Positions 8,897-19,256 of a DNA stretch of 64,000 nucleotides are shown here, one piece after another. The position numbers and the translations under genes were made by a program. Numbering within the stretch: position 1 is the stretch's first letter; every line of letters begins with the position of its first letter. The DNA is from Roseomonas marmotae (GTDB taxonomy: Bacteria; Pseudomonadota; Alphaproteobacteria; Acetobacterales; Acetobacteraceae), in contig NZ_CP061091.1 of assembly GCF_017654485.1 (NCBI RefSeq), forward strand, positions 2,734,501-2,798,500, given 5' to 3'. The notes under the pieces were generated by a model, which made no database searches, had not been told where the DNA came from, and worked only from the letters and a program-made list of their open reading frames with translations.

Positions 8897-9885
8897 TCAC
8901 TCCGCCGGGGCGGGTGCCACCGCCGGGCTACTGCGGCTGAGCGCCGCCATCTGCTTGCGCCGGCTGAGCTGCTGGTCGGCGATGACGCCCAGCAGGATGA
9001 CGCTGCCCATCACCGCGAAGTTCAGCGAGGATGGGATGCCCAGGATATTCACGAGGTTCTGAAGGATCTGCAGCAGCACCGTGCCCAGCACGATGCCGAG
9101 GATGCTGCCCTCCCCGCCCCGCAGCGAGCATCCGCCGAGCACCGCCGCCGCGATGGCGTAAAGCTCGTAGAAATTGCCGAAGGAGGAGGGGGAGACGGAG
9201 CTGGTATAGAAGACCAGCAGCACCGTCGAGAGGCCCGCCAGCCCGCCACCGATCAGATAGGCACCGGCGATGACGGCATTGGTGCGGATTCCGGAATGGC
9301 GCGCCGCTTCCTCGTTCCGCCCGACGGCGTAGAGGTAGCGGCCGAAGACCGAGCGGTGCAGCACCACCGCCATGCAGGCCGCTACCACCAGCAGGATGAT
9401 GAAGGGGTTGGGCACCCCGAAGCTGCGGCCCGAGGCCAGCCAGGTGAGGGTGTCCAGGTCCCCGGCATAGCCGAAGCCCATGGTGCCGTCCTGCGAGTAG
9501 TAGCGGGCGATGCCGCGATAGATCAGCAGCCCGCAGAGCGTCACCACGAAGGGCTGCAGCCGCAGCTTCGTCACCAGCAACCCGTGCAGCAGGCCCAGCC
9601 CCAGCCCGGCGCACAGCACGATCAGCACCGCCAGCGGCCAGGGGAGCTCGTAGTTCACCAGCAGGTCCACGAAGATCACGCCCAGCAGCGCGAACATGGA
9701 GCCGACGGAGAGGTCGATGCCCCCGGTGATGATGATGATGCCCTGGCCGATGCTGAAGACGCCGAAGAGGCCGATCAGATTGGCCATGTTCAGCAGGTTC
9801 ACGCCGGACAGGAAGAGCGGGTTGAGCGCCGCCGTGATCCCGCCGATGACGATCAGCAGGATGCCGAGGCCCAGTTCCTTCTTGC

Positions 9886-9889
<4 letters not shown>
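8897..9889 (-). CDS. Sugar ABC transporter permease (RbsC/XylH family)
   Basis: 330 residues, almost entirely hydrophobic with about eight to ten membrane helices. The conserved block GGIDLSVGSMFAL is the signature of ribose/xylose-type permeases, and a second conserved stretch (AAAVLGGCSLRGGEGSILG) lies near the C-terminus. The start overlaps the stop of the ATPase gene by 4 bp, showing translational coupling. It forms the membrane channel for the ATPase and binding protein just upstream. The C-terminal tail after residue 305 is basic and then Pro/Ala-rich. Confidence 0.92.
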
Positions 9890-11459
<1,570 letters not shown>

Positions 11460-11460
<1 letters not shown>

Positions 11461-12416
11461 TACCGGCCGCGCAGCAGTTCCCGCATCTGCTTGGAGAATT
11501 CCTCGACATTGGATTTGTCGATGATGCGGGTCGGGATGATGATGCGCTTGTCGGCGGGGATGAAGCCACGATCATTGTTCATGTATTTGATCATGCCGAT
11601 CATGCTCTGGTAGCCGAATTCGTAAGGCTGCTGCACCACGGTGGAATAGACCGTGCCGTCGGAGACGCCGCGCAGCGTCAGCGCATCCTCGTCGAAGCCG
11701 ACGATTTTCACGCGCCCTTCCTTCTCGGCGCCCTTCACCGCCTGATAGATCTGCGGCGTATTATAGGCCCAGAGACCCACCAGAAGGTCGATATCAGCGT
11801 AGCGGGCCAGTGTGTCCTCGACGTTGCGCTTCGCGCGGGCGATGTCGGATTCATCCGTGCGAATATCGACGATCTCGATATTTCCGCCCTGAAGGGCCTC
11901 ACGGATGCCCTGCACGCGCTCGCGCGCATTGTCGGCATCCATGGTGCCGACGAAGAGCATGGCCTTGCCGCCCTGCGGCAGGGCCTTCTTCATCTGCGCA
12001 CCGGCCTCGCGTCCGGCGGCCACGTTGTCGGTGCCGATATAGACGACGCGGTTGCTGGCCGGTGCGTCGCTATCCGTCGTGAAGAGCACCGCCTGAGCGG
12101 CGGCGCGGTTCAGCATATCCGTGGAATTGCCGGGGTTGATGGCGGAGATGGCGATTCCCGCGACGCGACGGGCCAGCAGCTCATCGACGATGCGGCGCTG
12201 CTCGGCGGCGCTGGCCTGGCCGGGCACGATCATTTCCATGTTGAATTCGGGATGCTCGCGGTTCGCCTTCTCGATCCCGCGGCGGGCGATGGTCCAGAAA
12301 TCGGCAGAGACGTTGACGACGAAAGCCAGCGTCTTCTTATCCTGTGCGCGCAGGGCGCCGGGTGCGGCGGCAAAGGCAAGCGCTGCCGGGGCGGCAAGCA
12401 GGGTGCGCCGTTTCAT
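11460..12416 (-). CDS. Sugar ABC transporter substrate-binding protein (RbsB family)
   Basis: 318 residues. The MKRRTLL start has an RR pair before a hydrophobic core, so a Tat-type or Sec signal ending near ALRAQD is likely. The mature part is a periplasmic-binding fold of the ribose/galactose class (VNVSADFWTIARRGIEKA, then AISAINPG and IVGFDEDALTLRG near the hinge). AGGAG is six bases before the ATG. It is the first gene of the three-gene transporter. The sugar cannot be named from sequence; the SDR dehydrogenase just upstream suggests a sugar or polyol that is oxidised after uptake. Confidence 0.92.
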
Positions 12417-12580
12417 GCTTTCTCCTGATTTCCTCTTGGCCCTGGTTATCTTCGGGCCTTCTGCCAGCCTTCACGGCTGCCGCCGGAAGGCTAGCAGAGC
12501 TTCTCGCGGACATGGAAGCAGAGGCTCAGGCGCTCACGATTCAGTCATGTTAAAGATTAACTTCTGACCATCGTCCCGTT

Positions 12581-13351
12581 TCAGGTCCAGCCACCATCGA
12601 CCACGAACTCCTGGGCCGAGCACATCGCCGAGGCCCTGGAGGAGAGGAAGAGCGCCATATCAGCGATATTCTCCGGCATGACCCGCCCGGCGAGGCACTG
12701 GCCGGCATCGATCTCCTTCTCCGCTTCCGGCGTCACCCAGAGTGTCAGCTGCCGTCTGGTCATGACCCAGCCCGGCACGAGCGTATTTACCCGGATGTTC
12801 TGCTTGCCATAGTCGCGCGCGAGGCCACGGGTGAGGCCGTGCACGGAAGCCTTGGCCATGGTGTAGGCCGGCATGCCGCCCTGGCGAAGCTTCCAGCTGA
12901 CGGAACCGAAGTTTACGATCGCCCCGCCACCGGAGCGTTGCATCATCGGGATGATGGCCTGCGCGGTGAAGAACATCGGGCGCTGGTTGATGGCCATCCG
13001 TTCATCCCAGTATTCCGGCGTCACCTCCTCCGGCTTGTGGCGCTGGTCGTTGGCGGCGTTGTTGAGCAGCACGGTGATATCGCCATGCGCCTCCCGCGCC
13101 TGCTCCACCGAGGCCCGCAGAGCCGCGATGTCGCGCAGGTCGCAACGGATGAAGAGGGGGGTGTGCTCCACACCTTCATCGGCGACCTGCCGGACCAGAG
13201 CCGTGCTTTCCTCCTCCGCGATATCCACGAATGCGACCCTGCTGCCCTGCTGCGCGAAGGCACGCGTCAGGGCGGCGCCGATGCCGCTGCCGCCACCGGT
13301 GATAAAGACACTGCGCCCGGAAAGATCAGGATAGACCGCTGTCTGCGGCAT
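12581..13351 (-). CDS. SDR family NAD(P)-dependent oxidoreductase
   Basis: 256-residue classical short-chain dehydrogenase. It has the cofactor motif TGGGSGIG near the N-terminus, LLNNAAND (the NNAG-like strand), catalytic Ser in FGSVSW, and the YTMAK Tyr-Lys pair. The C-terminus EFVVDGGWT is the family's usual end. The start at 13351 follows GAGAGGG by eight bases; a longer in-frame reading to 13669 has no family match and is ignored. It lies 164 bp upstream of the sugar transporter on the same strand, so it likely oxidises the imported sugar or a lactone precursor. Substrate is inferred from context only. Confidence 0.88.
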   Translation of the reverse strand: MPQTAVYPDLSGRSVFITGGGSGIGAALTRAFAQQGSRVAFVDIAEEESTALVRQVADEGVEHTPLFIRCDLRDIAALRASVEQAREAHGDITVLLNNAANDQRHKPEEVTPEYWDERMAINQRPMFFTAQAIIPMMQRSGGGAIVNFGSVSWKLRQGGMPAYTMAKASVHGLTRGLARDYGKQNIRVNTLVPGWVMTRRQLTLWVTPEAEKEIDAGQCLAGRVMPENIADMALFLSSRASAMCSAQEFVVDGGWT

Positions 13352-14195
13352 ATGGACGTCCCTCTCATGCTCGGCGGCGCATTCGGACAGCGCCGCTGGC
13401 ACGGTCAGTCTGCCCCTCTCGCTCCAGCCGTCAATCAGGCTCGCCAGGCTGTGAACTTGGCGGGCTCGCCAGCCGCTTCGGGCGGGCGCCTCCTGGGCCA
13501 TCGGCCGGTCTGACGCATGACCAATTCTACCGGAACCCCGGCACCGCCAGCCCTGGCGCGGCCCTGGGCATGAACCACTCAAGGGCAATGCTGCGGCATG
13601 GCTGGCAGGGGAGAGGGCGACCTTCCAGGCAAGCCTGGTTATCCATGCAAGCCCAGCAGGCCTCCGCAATGAGGAGGGATCCGGCTGCTCAGCTTTCTGG
13701 CCAGATCCGATGTCGCGAACGGACCAACCAAGTGCGATACAGGCCCGGAATCGGGCATTCCCTGCGCCTATACTGCGGTGGCGATGAAGAAGCTGCCATT
13801 CCTGTTGGGTGACTAACCTTTATTTGGCGACATTCTTATCGTGAACGCCAAGACGCCCAGGTATTTGCTTGCCATTCAGTATCGGCGCCTCTCGGACAGC
13901 CGATTCTCCGGTCGGGGCGACGGGGATGCCTGTGCGATGCGCGACAGCGGCAGTGGCTGTCACGGGGCTCGGCAAGACTGACAATTTGGACAGAAAGCGG
14001 CAGCTGAGCCGGGTGCGTCTAGTCTGTCCAAGCTTTTTTACAACCCAACCGATTACCCGCAATAGTTTCATCTGGATGACCAAGCGGCTCATCACAAATT
14101 CGAAAGCAGCATTTTCAGCCACGTTTCGAAGGAGTGTTGCAACGAATTTCACGGAACGCAAATATGTTGCAAATGAGGCGCTTGGAAGCCAAGTT
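13352..14195. other. Gene-poor stretch, no supported gene
   Basis: About 840 bases with lower GC than the flanks, especially 14000-14190. Open frames on both strands lack a ribosome site, recognisable family or consistent codon use. A plus-strand frame ending at 14225 touches the ATG of the small ORF at 14222 as ATGA, but its composition does not look coding. No repeat or RNA gene was recognised. It probably holds the promoter of the small unit at 14.2 kb. Confidence 0.5.
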
Positions 14196-14220
14196 GCACC
14201 GCGGTTAGCGGAGGCGGTGC
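14196..14220 (+). promoter_or_regulatory. Hairpin enclosing the ribosome-binding site of the 62-aa ORF
   Basis: GCACCGC (14196-14202) can pair with GCGGTGC (14214-14220). The GGAGG ribosome site (14210-14214) falls in the loop and touches the 3' arm, one base before the ATG at 14222. Such folding would limit ribosome access. The pairing is seen directly; regulatory use is inference. Confidence 0.4.
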
Positions 14221-14221
14221 G

Positions 14222-14410
14222 ATGATTGAGGAATGCTGGGTTCGCGTCTATGCGGGTCAGGCGGCGTGCCTGATGCATTACGAGGGCGATGTGGCCATTG
14301 TTTATCTGGCCGGTGAAGAGATGACGATGGAGAAGTCCGCCTGGGCCTCCCTCCCCCCTTACCGGGCCATGGCACCGCTGCCCTGGATGGCTGAAGCCGT
14401 CCCGGCCTGA
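14222..14410 (+). CDS. Small hypothetical protein (62 aa)
   Basis: No family is recognised. The ORF starts with MIEECWVRVYAGQAACLMHYEGD, a mixed alpha/beta-looking segment without signal or membrane helix, and ends with a Pro-rich tail (PYRAMAPLPWMAEAVPA). Support comes from context: a GGAGG seven bases before the ATG and, 12 bases after the stop, two successive hairpins of which the second is a good intrinsic terminator. This looks like a one-gene transcription unit. Without homologues it could still be chance. Confidence 0.45.
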   Translation: MIEECWVRVYAGQAACLMHYEGDVAIVYLAGEEMTMEKSAWASLPPYRAMAPLPWMAEAVPA

Positions 14411-14422
14411 GACGACCGGATC

Positions 14423-14458
14423 TCCTCGGCACCCGCCGTTACGGGCGGGCACCGAGGA
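14423..14458 (+). other. Stable hairpin upstream of a terminator (possible small RNA body)
   Basis: TCCTCGG (14423-14429) pairs with CCGAGGA (14452-14458). Inside it, CCCGCC pairs with GGCGGG across a CA/CA internal loop. A single-stranded purine-rich linker containing AAGGAG leads into the terminator at 14479. The hairpin, linker and terminator together resemble a short alphaproteobacterial small RNA, or simply a structured 3' UTR. Confidence 0.4.
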
Positions 14459-14478
14459 AATCAAGGAGACTTCCGGGA

Positions 14479-14506
14479 CCCCGGCCATTCATGGCCGGGG
14501 TTTCTT
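14479..14506 (+). terminator. Intrinsic terminator
   Basis: CCCCGGCC pairs with GGCCGGGG across ATTCAT, followed by TTTCTT. It is 68 bases past the stop of the 62-aa ORF. On the minus strand there is no T-run. Confidence 0.75.
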
Positions 14507-14692
14507 GCGTTTCGCCCCGTCCCCATCCCATGCCGCTACCCTTCCGGCCCACATATCCCGGCGCGGCAAGCAACGAGGCCCAAGGAGACACGGAGGCCTT
14601 GGAACAATCACTGCCGCCAATGTCACGCACCGCTGGAAGATGAATGCTTACCGGAAGACGGCGGGCGGCGCCCGGCTTATGCGCCTGAGGGC

Positions 14693-14722
14693 ATGCACCG
14701 CCAGGCATGCCTGGCGGTGCAT
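14693..14722. repeat. 30-bp perfect palindrome downstream of dhaKL
   Basis: ATGCACCGCCAGG and its exact reverse complement flank CATG, giving a 30-base perfect palindrome that begins 6 bases beyond the dihydroxyacetone kinase stop codon. As RNA it would fold into a very stable hairpin. No T-run follows on either strand, so it may be a factor-assisted terminator, an mRNA-stabilising end or a protein-binding site. Confidence 0.7.
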
Positions 14723-14728
14723 GGCGGC

Positions 14729-16420
14729 TCAGCCGAGGTGGGTGGCGATGGCGCGCATCCAGACCAGCACAGCGCTTGCGCCGGCATCCGGCTCGCCCAG
14801 CGCGCGGTCGCCGAGGTAAGCGGCGCGTCCCAGGCGCGGGCGCATGGAGGCGGTCGCCGCCGCGCCCTCTTCCGCCGCACGCAGTGCGGCACGCCAGGAT
14901 TCAGCGGTGGGACGGCCCTGCCGGATGGCGTCGGTGAAGGCCTCGGCCGCCGGGTGCAGCGCATCCAGCATGGTGCGGTCGCCCGGCCTGGCGCCACCCA
15001 ACTCACCGATGGACGCGACGGCATCGGTAAAGGCCTCGGCCCAGGCCACAGCATCCGGCGATGTCCCCTCCAGCCGCCGCGCGGCCCGCAACAGCGCCGT
15101 GGCATAGAATGGGCCGGAGCTGCCACCGATGGCGCGGCGCAGGCTTTCGCCCATGGCGGTGAGCGCGGCGGCCGGCGTGGCCCAGGCGCCGTCGGGCAAT
15201 GCGCGGATGGCCGCGGCACCGCGCGCCATGCTGATGCCGAGATCGCCATCCCCGGCGTGGCTGTCCAGCTCCGTCAGTTCCGCCTCCGCCGCCTGGAGCG
15301 CATCGGCCGCCGCAAGGGCGGCGGCGCGCAGCGCGGCGGAGAGCGGGCCGGGCGCCGCTGCCTCCCGCCAAGGCGGCGCCACTGCCGGCACCCGCACCAG
15401 CCGGCGAGGGACGATCCTGCCGGGGCCGGGCCAGGCCGGCGCATCGGCCGGCGCGTCGAGCCGCGCCAGGCGGGCGTCATCGACACGCAACAGGGTCAAC
15501 GAACATCCTGGCATTTCCAGGGCTGTCATGAAATTGCCGGCCCAGGCGCGCTCCACCAGGATGCCCTGTCCGCGCAGCACTTCCAGCGCCCGGCGCGCGA
15601 CGATAGCCAGTTCCATCGGCGGCGTGCCACCCAGCCCGTTGACGAGCAGCGCGACCCGCTCGCCCCCCGTCAGCCCGGCATCGTCGATGATGGCCTGCAG
15701 GATCGTATCCACGATGGCGTCGGCGGCCTGGATGGAGGCGCGGCGCACGCCCTGCTCGCCATGGATGCCCAGGCCCAGCTCGATCTCATCGCCGCCCAGC
15801 GCGAAGCCGGGCTTGCCGGCGGCGGGCACGGTGCAGGCACCGAGCGCCACGCCCATGCTGCCAAGCGCCTGGCTGGTCGCCCGCGCCTCCGCCGCCACGG
15901 CATCCAGCGGCAGTCCCGCCGCCGCCGCCGCGCCGGCGACCTTATGCACCAGCACGGTGCCGGCGATGCCGCGGCGCCGCCCATGTTCCACCGTTTCCCG
16001 CAGCGCCACGTCATCGGCCACGATCACCATGCGGGTCGGTATGCCCTCGGCCGTCGCCAGTTCCGCCGCAAGGCCGAAATTCAGCCGGTCTCCGGTATAG
16101 TTCTTGGCCACCAGCACCGCGCCACGCGGGCCGGCCGCGGCGCGAATTGCCGCCAGCACGGCGTCGACGCTGGGGGAAGTGAAGACATCCCCGGCCACGG
16201 CGGCCGTCAGCATGCCCGCACCGACATAGCCGGCATGGGCAGGCTCATGCCCGCTGCCGCCGCCGGAGATGACGGCCACGGGCCGTTCCGCCGGGGACTG
16301 GAGGCCGGCGCGGAGGACCACATCCTCCCCCTCCAGCAGCGCCTGTTGCGGGCTGAGATCGACGAAGCCTTCCAGCATCTGCCGGACGACCCGCCGAGGA
16401 TCATTGACCAGTTTCTTCAT
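14729..16420 (-). CDS. dhaKL: Dihydroxyacetone kinase, fused DhaK-DhaL
   Basis: 563 residues. The N-terminal DhaK domain (about 1-325) has SGGGSGHEPAHAGYVG, which lines the substrate pocket, and GLGIHGEQG, whose His covalently binds dihydroxyacetone as a hemiaminal. The C-terminal DhaL domain (about 350-563) has HAGDGDLGISM, the Mg-ATP-binding Asp cluster, and GGSSGPFYAT. Having both domains in one chain, and no PTS partner nearby, points to the ATP-dependent type, making dihydroxyacetone phosphate in the cytoplasm. The domain linker is Ala/Pro-rich. No glycerol genes are adjacent. Starts with MKKLVNDP at 16420. Confidence 0.93.
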   Translation of the reverse strand: MKKLVNDPRRVVRQMLEGFVDLSPQQALLEGEDVVLRAGLQSPAERPVAVISGGGSGHEPAHAGYVGAGMLTAAVAGDVFTSPSVDAVLAAIRAAAGPRGAVLVAKNYTGDRLNFGLAAELATAEGIPTRMVIVADDVALRETVEHGRRRGIAGTVLVHKVAGAAAAAGLPLDAVAAEARATSQALGSMGVALGACTVPAAGKPGFALGGDEIELGLGIHGEQGVRRASIQAADAIVDTILQAIIDDAGLTGGERVALLVNGLGGTPPMELAIVARRALEVLRGQGILVERAWAGNFMTALEMPGCSLTLLRVDDARLARLDAPADAPAWPGPGRIVPRRLVRVPAVAPPWREAAAPGPLSAALRAAALAAADALQAAEAELTELDSHAGDGDLGISMARGAAAIRALPDGAWATPAAALTAMGESLRRAIGGSSGPFYATALLRAARRLEGTSPDAVAWAEAFTDAVASIGELGGARPGDRTMLDALHPAAEAFTDAIRQGRPTAESWRAALRAAEEGAAATASMRPRLGRAAYLGDRALGEPDAGASAVLVWMRAIATHLG

Positions 16421-16658
16421 GAGGCGTCACTCGCATTCGGGTCCGAGGGCAGAGCCGGGCGAGGCGCGTGCCGCGTGGATGAAGGGACACCCGTTCGCCG
16501 CTCTGCCGCCCTGCCGTTATGGCCAAGGGTCCGACTATGCGCGAGAGGACATGGCTTTCCCAGGCCGGGGTTGAAGCCGCGCCGGGACATGGCGTTGATC
16601 TCCCCGCCGCCTCATGCCAAGTCAGGAGGACGACCCAGGCAGGCCTTGGCGGACTGTG

Positions 16659-16907
16659 TCAGGCCGCCCGGAAGTATCGGATCAGTTCGAGATCATCGGC
16701 GGAGAGTTCGAGTTCCGCCATCAGCGAAGACAAGCGATCCTCAGCCCAATCCTGGATTTCTCCTTCCGGATAATGGGACACGGCATGAGCCATCATGCAG
16801 AGGGAGAGGAGCTTGGTTGTTTTATCCCCCTCCCTGAAGACCTCAACGATGTGTTCGACGGCGTCGTCGAGTATCTCAACGGATAGGTCGGTTGACGAAC
16901 CGCTCAT
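16659..16907 (-). CDS. Small conserved hypothetical protein, copy A (82 aa)
   Basis: Not recognised as a named family. It is paralogous to the protein at 28552-28797: by hand alignment 47 of 81 positions are identical, with a near-invariant core LCMMA...YP.GE.QDWAEDRL and the C-terminus LELxRYFR. The composition is acidic and helical, with no signal or membrane helix. AAAGG lies about 8 bases before the ATG. A stand-alone gene, 238 bp from dhaKL. The strong conservation between copies shows it is a real coding sequence. Confidence 0.8.
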   Translation of the reverse strand: MSGSSTDLSVEILDDAVEHIVEVFREGDKTTKLLSLCMMAHAVSHYPEGEIQDWAEDRLSSLMAELELSADDLELIRYFRAA

Positions 16908-17252
16908 GGCGTCGCCTTTCTTTACATTCCTGGAGTGTAGACAGAACGTGGAACGTAAATAAAGGATTACAAGCTATCCTGGCCGTGACTGCATATTTTC
17001 CTATTTCCTCGCGCTGGGAGTGACTGCGGGAGGCTGATCGCCAGGCCACATGACGTTGCACCCGGTTGTAGAAAGCCAAAGGAGAGGCTTCGTTTCGTGG
17101 CGCGGCCTTGAAGGCGCTGCGGCCTCAGGCCTCAACAGGAATGCGGAGGAAGCGCGACGGCTTTCCCCCCTTCCGCCGCACCTCCGATTTGCCTGCGAGG
17201 AGGGCGCGAACATCACCGATGACAGGTCAGCCTCCTGAAGAGACTTCAGGGA
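16908..17252. other. Intergenic region, no gene supported
   Basis: A 345-base stretch between copy A of the small protein and the Bug receptor. The first 80 bases upstream of copy A are AT-richer and likely hold its promoter. Open frames across the rest overlap each other and show no ribosome site or family. Nothing else was recognised. Confidence 0.5.
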
Positions 17253-17280
17253 AGCCGGGCGGATTTCACGCCGCCCGGCT
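17253..17280 (-). terminator. Hairpin terminator candidate after the Bug receptor gene
   Basis: AGCCGGGCGG (17253-17262) pairs perfectly with CCGCCCGGCT (17271-17280). It lies 9 bases past the stop codon of the minus-strand receptor gene. The following minus-strand sequence has no T-run, so it may work only weakly or as an mRNA end protector. Confidence 0.55.
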
Positions 17281-17289
17281 CGGTTCACG

Positions 17290-18294
17290 TCAGTCCAGCG
17301 TGGCGCCGGAGACTTCGACCAGACCTTTCCAGACCTGCTCCTGCGCGCGCAGATACTCGCCGAAGGCTGCCGGAGACTCGTCCCAGACCGGGGCGAAGCC
17401 CAGGGGCTCCATCTTGGCGCGGAAGGCATCGGACTCCGCCACCTGCCGGATGGCACGGTGCAGGACGGCAATACGATCCTGGGGCGTGCCCGCAGGCGCC
17501 ATGACAGCATACCAGGACTGGGAGTCGATCCCGGAATTCGGCAGCAGCTCCTGCATGCCGGGAACCTCGCGCAGTTCCGGCACATAGGTCACGCGCCCGG
17601 CGCTGCCGACCGCCAGGGCCCGCAGCCGCCCCTCCCGCACATGCGGCATCAGCGCCGGGATGACGTCGAACATCATGTCGACATTGCCGGCCAGCAGATC
17701 CTGGATCGCGGGCGCGCCACCGCGATAAGGCACATGCGTGATCTCCACCCCCGCCGCGCGGTTCAGCGCCGCCAGCGACAGATGGCTGACGGCGCCGGTG
17801 CCCGAGGAGGCCATGGTGATCCGCCCCGGCTTCTCCTTGGCCGCGGCGATCAGTTCCGCGAAGTCCTTCCAGGGCCGGTCAGCCTTCACCACCAGCAGCA
17901 CCGTGCCAGTGGCGACGCGGCAGATGGGCGCCAGATCGGTCACGGGGTCGAAGGACATCGACCGGCGAAAGAGGAACTTGTTCGCCGCCAGGATGGTCGC
18001 GGTGCCCAGCAGCAGCGAGTAGCCGTCCTTCGGGGATTTAGCGACGTTGTCTCCGCCAAGATTGCCGCCGGCGCCGCCACGGTTCTCAACGATCAGGCTC
18101 TGGCCCAGGATCGGCGGCAGCATCTCCGCCAGCAGGCGCCCTGTCAGATCGACGGCGCCGCCGGGGGTGAAGGGCACCACCAGACGGACGGGATGAGCGG
18201 GGAAGCTTTCCTGCGCCTGAGATGGCGAAGCCCCGGCCAGGGAGGCCAGGCCGGCGACGAAGGGTGTGGCCAGAAGGGCGCGGCGACTGGTCAT
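17290..18294 (-). CDS. Tripartite tricarboxylate transporter substrate-binding protein (Bug/TctC family)
   Basis: 334 residues. MTSRRALLATPF has an RR pair before a hydrophobic core (Tat-like or Sec signal) ending near SQAQE. The mature protein begins with FPAHPVRLVVPFTPGGAVDLTGR, the signature strand and loop of Bug receptors, and has GGAGGNLGGDNVAKSPKDGY and VPYRGGAPAIQDLLAGNVDM, both family hallmarks. AGGGA is seven bases before ATG 18294. No TctA/TctB membrane genes are adjacent, which is common for Bug proteins. It diverges from the RpiR regulator and shares its promoter region, so it likely collects a substrate processed by the 18-22 kb enzymes. Confidence 0.93.
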   Translation of the reverse strand: MTSRRALLATPFVAGLASLAGASPSQAQESFPAHPVRLVVPFTPGGAVDLTGRLLAEMLPPILGQSLIVENRGGAGGNLGGDNVAKSPKDGYSLLLGTATILAANKFLFRRSMSFDPVTDLAPICRVATGTVLLVVKADRPWKDFAELIAAAKEKPGRITMASSGTGAVSHLSLAALNRAAGVEITHVPYRGGAPAIQDLLAGNVDMMFDVIPALMPHVREGRLRALAVGSAGRVTYVPELREVPGMQELLPNSGIDSQSWYAVMAPAGTPQDRIAVLHRAIRQVAESDAFRAKMEPLGFAPVWDESPAAFGEYLRAQEQVWKGLVEVSGATLD

Positions 18295-18335
18295 ACTGTT
18301 TTCCCTGAATGCGGTCATATCGATATGATACATCC

Positions 18336-18364
18336 GTTGCAGCAACACATGTTGCGTGCAACAT
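18336..18364. promoter_or_regulatory. Paired inverted repeats in the rpiR/Bug divergent promoter (likely operator)
   Basis: Two inverted repeats with the same half-site lie side by side: GTTGCAGCAAC (18336-18346) and ATGTTGCGTGCAACAT (18349-18364). All four arms carry GTTGC or its complement GCAAC. They sit between the divergent starts at 18294 and 18372, immediately before the regulator's ATG. This is the placement expected for autoregulated RpiR-family operators. Symmetry is seen directly; which protein binds is inferred. Confidence 0.7.
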
Positions 18365-18371
18365 TTATTTC

Positions 18372-19256
18372 ATGACCCCTCCATCCCCCCTGGATCTGTT
18401 GCGGCGCGCCCTGCCTGACCTGCCGCCCAGATTGCAGGAAGTCGCCCGCTACATCGCCCGGCATGATTTCGACGCCGCCACCCGCTCGATGCGCGAACTG
18501 GCGGCGGCCGCCGGGGCGCAGCCCGCCAGCTTCACGCGGCTGGCGCAGGCACTGGGCTATGCCGGCTGGGACGCGCTGCGGGACGCGTTGATCGAGGCGC
18601 ACCGCCAGGCCAGGCTTGCGACCGGTGGCCCCTTCAGCAAGCGCATCCGCCAGGGACGGCCCGCCACGCCCGACCCGGCCGCCGCCATGGCGGGGGACAT
18701 GCTGGCCGCCGATGCCGCCGGCCTCACCCGCCTGGATGGCGAGCGCATCGGCCATGCGGCCGAGGCGCTGCACCTCGCGCCGAGCATCTGGGTCGTGGGC
18801 TTCCGCTCCTGCCGCGCCGTCGCGAATCTGCTGCATTATCAGCTCAGCCTGTTCCGCCCTCACGCGGTGCGGCTGGTGGGCGGCGACCGGCCGGAGGATC
18901 TCGACCTCGGCGCCTTCCAGCCGAAGGATGTGGTGCTGCTCGTCACCTTCGCCCCCTATTCCCGCACCAGCTTGCAGGCGGCGCGGGCGGCGCGCGAGGC
19001 CGGCTGCGTCATCGTCGCGATCGCCGACTGTGGCGACGCGCCGACCTGCGAGGGTGCCGATCATTTCCTGCCCTTCGAGGCCGCCGCCGCGCCCGGCTTC
19101 TTCCCCAGCCTGACCGGCGCCCTGGCCACGGCCCAGGCGCTGGTCGCCGCCTCCTTCCTGCTGGGCGGCGATGCCGCGCTGGCGCGGCTGCACGAGGCCG
19201 AGGACCGGCTGGCCGCCCTCTCCCAATATCTTCCCAACGAGGATTCCCAGGCATGA
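18372..19256 (+). CDS. MurR/RpiR family transcriptional regulator
   Basis: 294 residues. The N-terminal helix-turn-helix domain (about 1-80) has LPPRLQEVARYIARHDFDAATRSMRELAAAAG followed by FTRLAQALGYAGWDALRDAL, the RpiR pattern. The C-terminal SIS domain (about 125-260) has IWVVGFRSCRAVANLLHYQL and DVVLLVTFAPYSRT, which bind phosphosugars or related ligands in the family. ATG 18372 is adopted because the frame upstream runs through the operator repeats. The next gene begins 4 bp before its stop, so it is co-transcribed with the enzymes it probably controls. Confidence 0.92.
   Translation: MTPPSPLDLLRRALPDLPPRLQEVARYIARHDFDAATRSMRELAAAAGAQPASFTRLAQALGYAGWDALRDALIEAHRQARLATGGPFSKRIRQGRPATPDPAAAMAGDMLAADAAGLTRLDGERIGHAAEALHLAPSIWVVGFRSCRAVANLLHYQLSLFRPHAVRLVGGDRPEDLDLGAFQPKDVVLLVTFAPYSRTSLQAARAAREAGCVIVAIADCGDAPTCEGADHFLPFEAAAAPGFFPSLTGALATAQALVAASFLLGGDAALARLHEAEDRLAALSQYLPNEDSQA

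Noticed and set aside
13869..14225. Plus-strand frame ending in an ATGA overlap with the 62-aa ORF
   Set aside because: The overlap looks attractive, but residue composition is not protein-like and there is no ribosome site.
13820..14488. Minus-strand open frame of 222 codons
   Set aside because: Crosses the hairpin and terminator at 14.4 kb, has no ribosome site and no recognisable protein features.
14693..16837. Plus-strand open frame of about 700 codons
   Set aside because: Antisense to dhaKL; composition is that of a shadow of a GC-rich gene.
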